Source: an uncultured beta proteobacterium (GTDB taxonomy: Bacteria; Pseudomonadota; Gammaproteobacteria; Burkholderiales; Burkholderiaceae_B). Taken from it: a DNA stretch of 9,017 bases. Location: positions 1-9,017 of the forward strand of contig CAIYCP010000011.1 in assembly GCA_903924715.1 (NCBI GenBank), written 5' to 3'. The position numbers were made by a program, and so were the translations under genes. The notes under the pieces are model-generated. The model was not told the origin of the DNA and made no database searches. It saw only the letters and a program-made list of their open reading frames with translations. Positions within the stretch are counted from its first letter, which is position 1. Each line of letters opens with the position of its first letter. Below are positions 6,569-9,017 of the stretch, in pieces.

Positions 6569-7353
6569 CAGCGCACCATTCCCGCATCATCAGGTCTGGC
6601 ACACCACGGTGCTCGCTCGTCCCAATATTCGGATGTCTGTCGCGCACGCGACATATTTTCTGGCGTAAGCGTCTCGGCGCTATGACCCCAGGCAATCACT
6701 TCGCGGGCCAATAAAAGCGTCTGAGGGAAATGCGTACGCACCATACTCATGTCATGCAAGACGGCAATCACGGTACGCGCTTGCCGATGCCAGTTCAGTA
6801 CGACCTCTAATAAATCCTCAGCAGTGCGTGTATCGAGTGCATTGAAGGGCTCATCAAGCAAAATAATTGAAGCATCTTGCATCAGCACACGCGCAAACAA
6901 CACGCGTTGTAGCTGCCCGACCGAGAGTTCGCCGATAAAACGGCGCTCAAATCCAACGAGACCCACTGCAGCCAACGCTTGCGTTGCACGCGTGCGCATC
7001 TGGTCTGTCACGCGACTAAAACTTTTAAACTCGCGCCAGGCACCGAGCAAGACCACATCCAAAACACGAACCGGAAACTCTCGATCAATGGACGATTGTT
7101 GAGGCAGATAGGCAACTGCGGCGCTTTGCGCTTGGCCAAAATGAATTGAACCCTCAACGGCCTGAAGCTGGCCCGATAATGCGCCGAGCAAGGTACTTTT
7201 TCCCGCCCCATTGGGACCGACGACGGCAGTCAGTGAACCCGGCATAAAACGCCCTGTCACATGATGCACAGCGGGGTGTCCTTGATAAGCAATCGTCAGA
7301 TTATTAATCTCGATCGCGCCAGACACATTCAGAGCAGACAGCCCGTTAGACAT
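6568..7353 (-). CDS. znuC: Zinc-type ABC transporter ATP-binding protein (ZnuC-like)
   Basis: This ATPase subunit has 261 residues and carries all the expected motifs in order: Walker A GPNGAGKST (46-54), Q-loop in AYLPQQSSIDREFPVRV (Gln85/86), signature LSVGQ (143-147), Walker B IILLDEP (163-169, catalytic Glu168), D-loop NALD (171-174) and the switch His200 in VLHD. The signature has Val where LSGGQ has Gly, an uncommon but probably tolerated change. The PQQ...FP Q-loop context is typical of Zn/Mn ATPases. It would power the ZnuB-type permease, whose start it overlaps by one base. The ATG at 7353 overlaps the stop of the upstream His-rich gene by eight bases, so translation is probably coupled; a TTG at 7374 would add seven residues but has no better support. 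Confidence 0.93.
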   Translation of the reverse strand: MSNGLSALNVSGAIEINNLTIAYQGHPAVHHVTGRFMPGSLTAVVGPNGAGKSTLLGALSGQLQAVEGSIHFGQAQSAAVAYLPQQSSIDREFPVRVLDVVLLGAWREFKSFSRVTDQMRTRATQALAAVGLVGFERRFIGELSVGQLQRVLFARVLMQDASIILLDEPFNALDTRTAEDLLEVVLNWHRQARTVIAVLHDMSMVRTHFPQTLLLAREVIAWGHSAETLTPENMSRARQTSEYWDERAPWCARPDDAGMVR

Positions 7354-7555
7354 CGCGAACAAGGGCCCAAGCAACGGCCAGCCATAAAAGGCTTAACGCA
7401 ACAAACGAAGCCACAAGCCTGACCCAAACGCTCGACAATATAGGGCTGATCTCGAATCGTCCATGCGATAAGCGGCTATGACCAGGCGCGTGACTGTGAT
7501 CAGCGTGGTGGCTGTGGTCGTGCACAGCCGCAGTTTGCGTTGGTGCCGGTTGCAT
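7346..7555 (-). CDS. Small His-rich single-span membrane protein, first gene of the zinc operon (no recognised family)
   Basis: I do not recognise this protein as a named family. From the ATG at 7555 it has 69 residues: a polar start, a His-rich stretch (eight His among residues 12-31, in runs such as HDHSHHADHSH), and one hydrophobic helix at about 45-66, with Arg on both sides. Its stop overlaps the ATPase start by eight bases (7346-7353), and it lies directly behind the probable Zur operator, so it should be made with the transporter. That placement and the histidines suggest zinc (or similar metal) binding at the inner membrane, perhaps as a chaperone, sensor or accessory subunit; this is inference. 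Which side of the membrane the His tail faces is unclear. No Shine-Dalgarno is seen; a longer GTG reading from 7645 would run through the operator and is unlikely. Confidence 0.7.
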   Translation of the reverse strand: MQPAPTQTAAVHDHSHHADHSHAPGHSRLSHGRFEISPILSSVWVRLVASFVALSLLWLAVAWALVRDV

Positions 7556-7598
7556 GGCTTGAAATAAGTTGATGGATAAAGGTGTTTGCTTGAATTTG

Positions 7599-7624
7599 GA
7601 TAATGATAATACAATATCATTATC
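7599..7624. promoter_or_regulatory. Probable Zur operator between divergent genes
   Basis: Two perfect 10-base inverted arms, GATAATGATA (7599-7608) and TATCATTATC (7615-7624), flank six bases (ATACAA). The site lies between zur and the His-rich gene and overlaps likely -10 boxes in both directions, the position of a shared repressor site. The arms resemble Fur half-sites but stand seven bases further apart than in the classical 19-bp Fur box. Binding by the adjacent regulator, giving autoregulation, is inferred; Fur itself is the alternative. Confidence 0.7.
7606..7620. promoter_or_regulatory. Candidate overlapping divergent -10 boxes within the operator
   Basis: On the plus strand TACAAT (7610-7615) and TATCAT (7615-7620) each match the -10 consensus at 5 of 6 bases and could serve zur. 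On the minus strand TATTAT (7606-7611) also matches 5 of 6 and could serve the His-rich-znuCBA operon. All -35 candidates are weak (for example TTGAAT at 7590-7595, 19 bases before TATCAT). The exact starts are uncertain, but any of them would be covered by a repressor on the inverted repeat. Confidence 0.4.
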
Positions 7625-7688
7625 AATGCTTGAAACCGAGCTCACCTACACTAGCGGCTTGCGGCACTTTCATTTTAAGAACCGACCT

Positions 7689-8054
7689 ATGGAACGATCG
7701 ACCGTTCAACGCTCTGCCATCCGCGATGCTTTGCAACGTGCGGGGCGTCCTTTACTGGCACAAGAAGTGCTTGTCATGGCCTGCGAAACCGTTCCGCGCA
7801 TCGGAATCGCCACGATCTATCGCAACTTAAAAACGATGGTTGATGAAGGTTTGCTCAGGCAGGTGGTTCTGCCGGGCGAAAACCCACGTTTTGAATTATC
7901 GGGCCATGGCCATCATCACCACTTTCAGTGCAATCAATGTCAAAAAGTTTTTGACATTCATTCTTGCCCCACTGACCTGGCCAATCTCGCCCCCAAAGGC
8001 TTCACGGTCGAAGATCACGATCTGACACTCTATGGCCGCTGTAAAAATTGCTAG
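7689..8054 (+). CDS. zur: Fur-family metal-responsive repressor, probably Zur
   Basis: This regulator has 121 residues. The N-terminal winged helix includes RSAIRDALQRAGRPLLAQEVL and the family's recognition-helix region GIATIYRNLKTMVDEGLL (39-56). The C-terminal part has the histidine cluster HGHHHHF (73-79), then CNQC (Cys81, Cys84) and, at the very end, CKNC (Cys118, Cys121), giving the structural Cys4 zinc site. HHHHF and His110 probably contribute sensing ligands. Its place beside a zinc importer and behind a shared operator favours Zur over Fur or Mur. The ATG at 7689 is chosen because the protein then begins at the normal Fur-like start (MERSTVQRSAIR); a longer reading from 7569 would pass through the operator. 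Only a weak AAGAA precedes the start. It converges on the next gene with a 6-bp gap. It is shorter than most Fur proteins, but the domains are complete. Confidence 0.88.
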   Translation: MERSTVQRSAIRDALQRAGRPLLAQEVLVMACETVPRIGIATIYRNLKTMVDEGLLRQVVLPGENPRFELSGHGHHHHFQCNQCQKVFDIHSCPTDLANLAPKGFTVEDHDLTLYGRCKNC

Positions 8055-8060
8055 TCAAGC

Positions 8061-8981
8061 CTAAAGCGCTTGAAGCAAACGCATCAGCGTATTTTCAAAA
8101 AACGTATCAAGCGTCGTCGCCTCTTTATTACCACCCACAGTAAACGGCAGAACAACCACTGGAACCTTTGCGCGCTCGCTAAACCATTTTGATGGCGCAT
8201 CACTCATATAGGCTGCGGTCAAAATCATTCGACCTTGAAGCTGGCCTTGACGCTGCAGCACTGTACTGAGATGTGCAACTGAAGGATCCATGCCGGGCGA
8301 AGACTCCAGTGCACCTACCTGAGTCAACCCAAGCCAGGCATTTAGATAAGTAAACCCATCGTGTTGCACCCAGATATTGACCCCCTGCAAAGGCTTGGCC
8401 GCAGCACCCCAACGCTCAATGCTTGCTTGCCATCTAGACAAAAAGCTTCGCAAGCGGTCTTGATAAAAAGTGCCGTTGCTCGAATCAAGCAACATTAAGC
8501 GTTCGGTTAATGCACGTGCAATCGGTAAAAAATTTCGCGGATCAGTCTGGATATGAGGATTGCCTGCAGCATGTACATCCCCCATGCTGCGATCCACTGA
8601 AGCCGGTACACCCAGTAATTGCACATATTGCGCGGCCTCGAACATACCTGGCTGACCAGGCAAAATATTCGGATTACCCGCATCGCGTTGCAAAATCGGT
8701 AGCCAGCCAATTTCAAGTTCTGCACCCGTGGCGATCAAAAGCTGGGCACCACGCGCGCGCGCCAATAAAGACGGACGCGCTTGAACGCGATGAGGATCTT
8801 GCAACGCATTCGTGGCAACATACACTTTGACTTTGTCTCCACCCAATTCTTCTGCCAAGGCCCCCCACTCAGGTACCGTTGCGAAGACGTTTACTTGCGC
8901 CTGAACACGCGCTGCAGCCAACAATAACAACAGGGCACCGATGGCCAAGCCAAAGACTCTGCATGCTTTAAAAATATTCAT
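8061..8981 (-). CDS. Second zinc-type ABC transporter substrate-binding protein, distinct subfamily
   Basis: This is a periplasmic metal-binding protein of 306 residues with a clear signal peptide (about 1-28, ending ARVQA). It is a TroA/ZnuA-fold protein but clearly differs from the copy at 4717. Candidate ligands are His64 in LQDPHRVQARPS, His143 in AAGNPHIQTDPRN and His207 in WVQHDGFTYL. The motif GDVHAAGNPHIQTDP marks a subfamily seen in AztC-like zinc binders. There is no His-rich loop, and the usual fourth acidic ligand is not obvious: the corresponding C-terminal stretch reads LPFTVGGNKEATTLD. The metal is probably zinc, bound by three histidines; this is inferred from family. AAAGGA six bases before the ATG supports the start. 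Its own ATPase and permease are not in the window; they may lie upstream to the right, or it may share the ZnuBC-type pair. Confidence 0.87.
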   Translation of the reverse strand: MNIFKACRVFGLAIGALLLLLAAARVQAQVNVFATVPEWGALAEELGGDKVKVYVATNALQDPHRVQARPSLLARARGAQLLIATGAELEIGWLPILQRDAGNPNILPGQPGMFEAAQYVQLLGVPASVDRSMGDVHAAGNPHIQTDPRNFLPIARALTERLMLLDSSNGTFYQDRLRSFLSRWQASIERWGAAAKPLQGVNIWVQHDGFTYLNAWLGLTQVGALESSPGMDPSVAHLSTVLQRQGQLQGRMILTAAYMSDAPSKWFSERAKVPVVVLPFTVGGNKEATTLDTFFENTLMRLLQAL

Positions 8982-8984
8982 GTC

Positions 8985-8993
8985 GGGTCCTTT
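8985..8993 (-). promoter_or_regulatory. Ribosome binding site of the second binding protein
   Basis: AAAGGA lies six bases before the ATG at 8981 on the minus strand. It is the best Shine-Dalgarno in the window and fixes the start codon. Confidence 0.6.
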
Positions 8994-8996
8994 GAG

Positions 8997-9017
8997 TTAA
9001 AAGCGATGAGCACCGTG
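8997..9017 (-). CDS. Possible last codons of an upstream gene (runs off the right edge)
   Basis: One minus-strand frame is open from the edge for six codons (HGAHRF) and ends at a TAA 15 bases before the second binding protein's start. That spacing would suit an operon partner, such as a permease or ATPase gene. So short a stretch could equally be non-coding. Confidence 0.2.
   Translation of the reverse strand, partial: HGAHRF

Noticed and set aside
6263..6685. Plus-strand open frames opposite the permease and ATPase genes
   Set aside because: Their compositions are those of antisense shadows (Arg-, Gln-, His- and Thr-rich, no domain), and the opposite strand encodes clear family members.
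4717..7353. Manganese or iron importer (MntABC/SitABC type) instead of zinc
   Set aside because: The binding protein has His at the third ligand position and a His-rich loop, and the neighbouring regulator is Zur-like; kept only as a less likely alternative.
7556..7645. GTG-started extension of the His-rich protein
   Set aside because: It also crosses the operator; the ATG at 7555 keeps the His-rich and membrane parts intact.
7569..7688. N-terminal extension of the Zur-like regulator
   Set aside because: It would be translated through the operator and predicted -10 boxes, and the extra residues do not resemble the Fur family.
8055..8073. Hairpin between zur and the second binding protein as a bidirectional terminator
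   Set aside because: The stem has six pairs with a seven-base loop and no T-run on either strand, too weak to call.

Overview
The window looks like a metal and heme acquisition locus from a betaproteobacterium, probably of the order Burkholderiales. That assignment is inferred from protein style, from the hemP-hmuR-hmuS-hmuT-hmuU order and from the mid-range base composition; there is no rRNA or other taxonomic marker. The DNA is densely coding: no gene-free stretch exceeds about 135 bases, and I see no tRNA, rRNA, insertion sequence or CRISPR array.

Region 1 (1-4665, minus strand) is a heme uptake operon. Reading leftward from the promoter it encodes the small hemin uptake protein HemP, a TonB-dependent outer-membrane heme receptor (HmuR/BhuR type), the cytoplasmic heme-handling protein HmuS, the periplasmic heme-binding protein HmuT (with a twin-arginine-like signal) and the first 41 codons of the inner-membrane permease HmuU, which runs off the left edge. 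The ATPase HmuV would be expected beyond that edge. A strong Fur box lies inside the likely hemP promoter.

Region 2 (4717-7555, minus strand) is a zinc-type ABC importer operon: a short His-rich single-membrane-span protein, the ATPase (ZnuC type), the permease (ZnuB type) and the substrate-binding protein (ZnuA type). The genes overlap or nearly touch. The heme operon follows directly in the same direction with only 51 bp between, and I see no clear terminator.

Region 3 (7556-8054) holds a divergently transcribed Fur-family regulator, most likely Zur. A near-perfect inverted repeat between it and the His-rich gene probably controls both directions. Its half-sites resemble a Fur box but are spread further apart.

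Region 4 (8061-9017, minus strand) encodes a second, clearly different zinc-type substrate-binding protein that converges on zur with a 6-bp gap. Its operon starts beyond the right edge.

Together the genes would move heme (HmuR across the outer membrane, HmuT/U/V to the cytoplasm, HmuS there) and zinc (ZnuA or the second binding protein, then ZnuBC). Iron repression probably acts through Fur encoded elsewhere, and zinc repression through the local Zur. The least familiar parts are the coupled 69-residue His-rich membrane protein, the wide-spaced operator, the possibly leaderless hemP transcript, and a heme receptor that lacks the usual ligand histidines.
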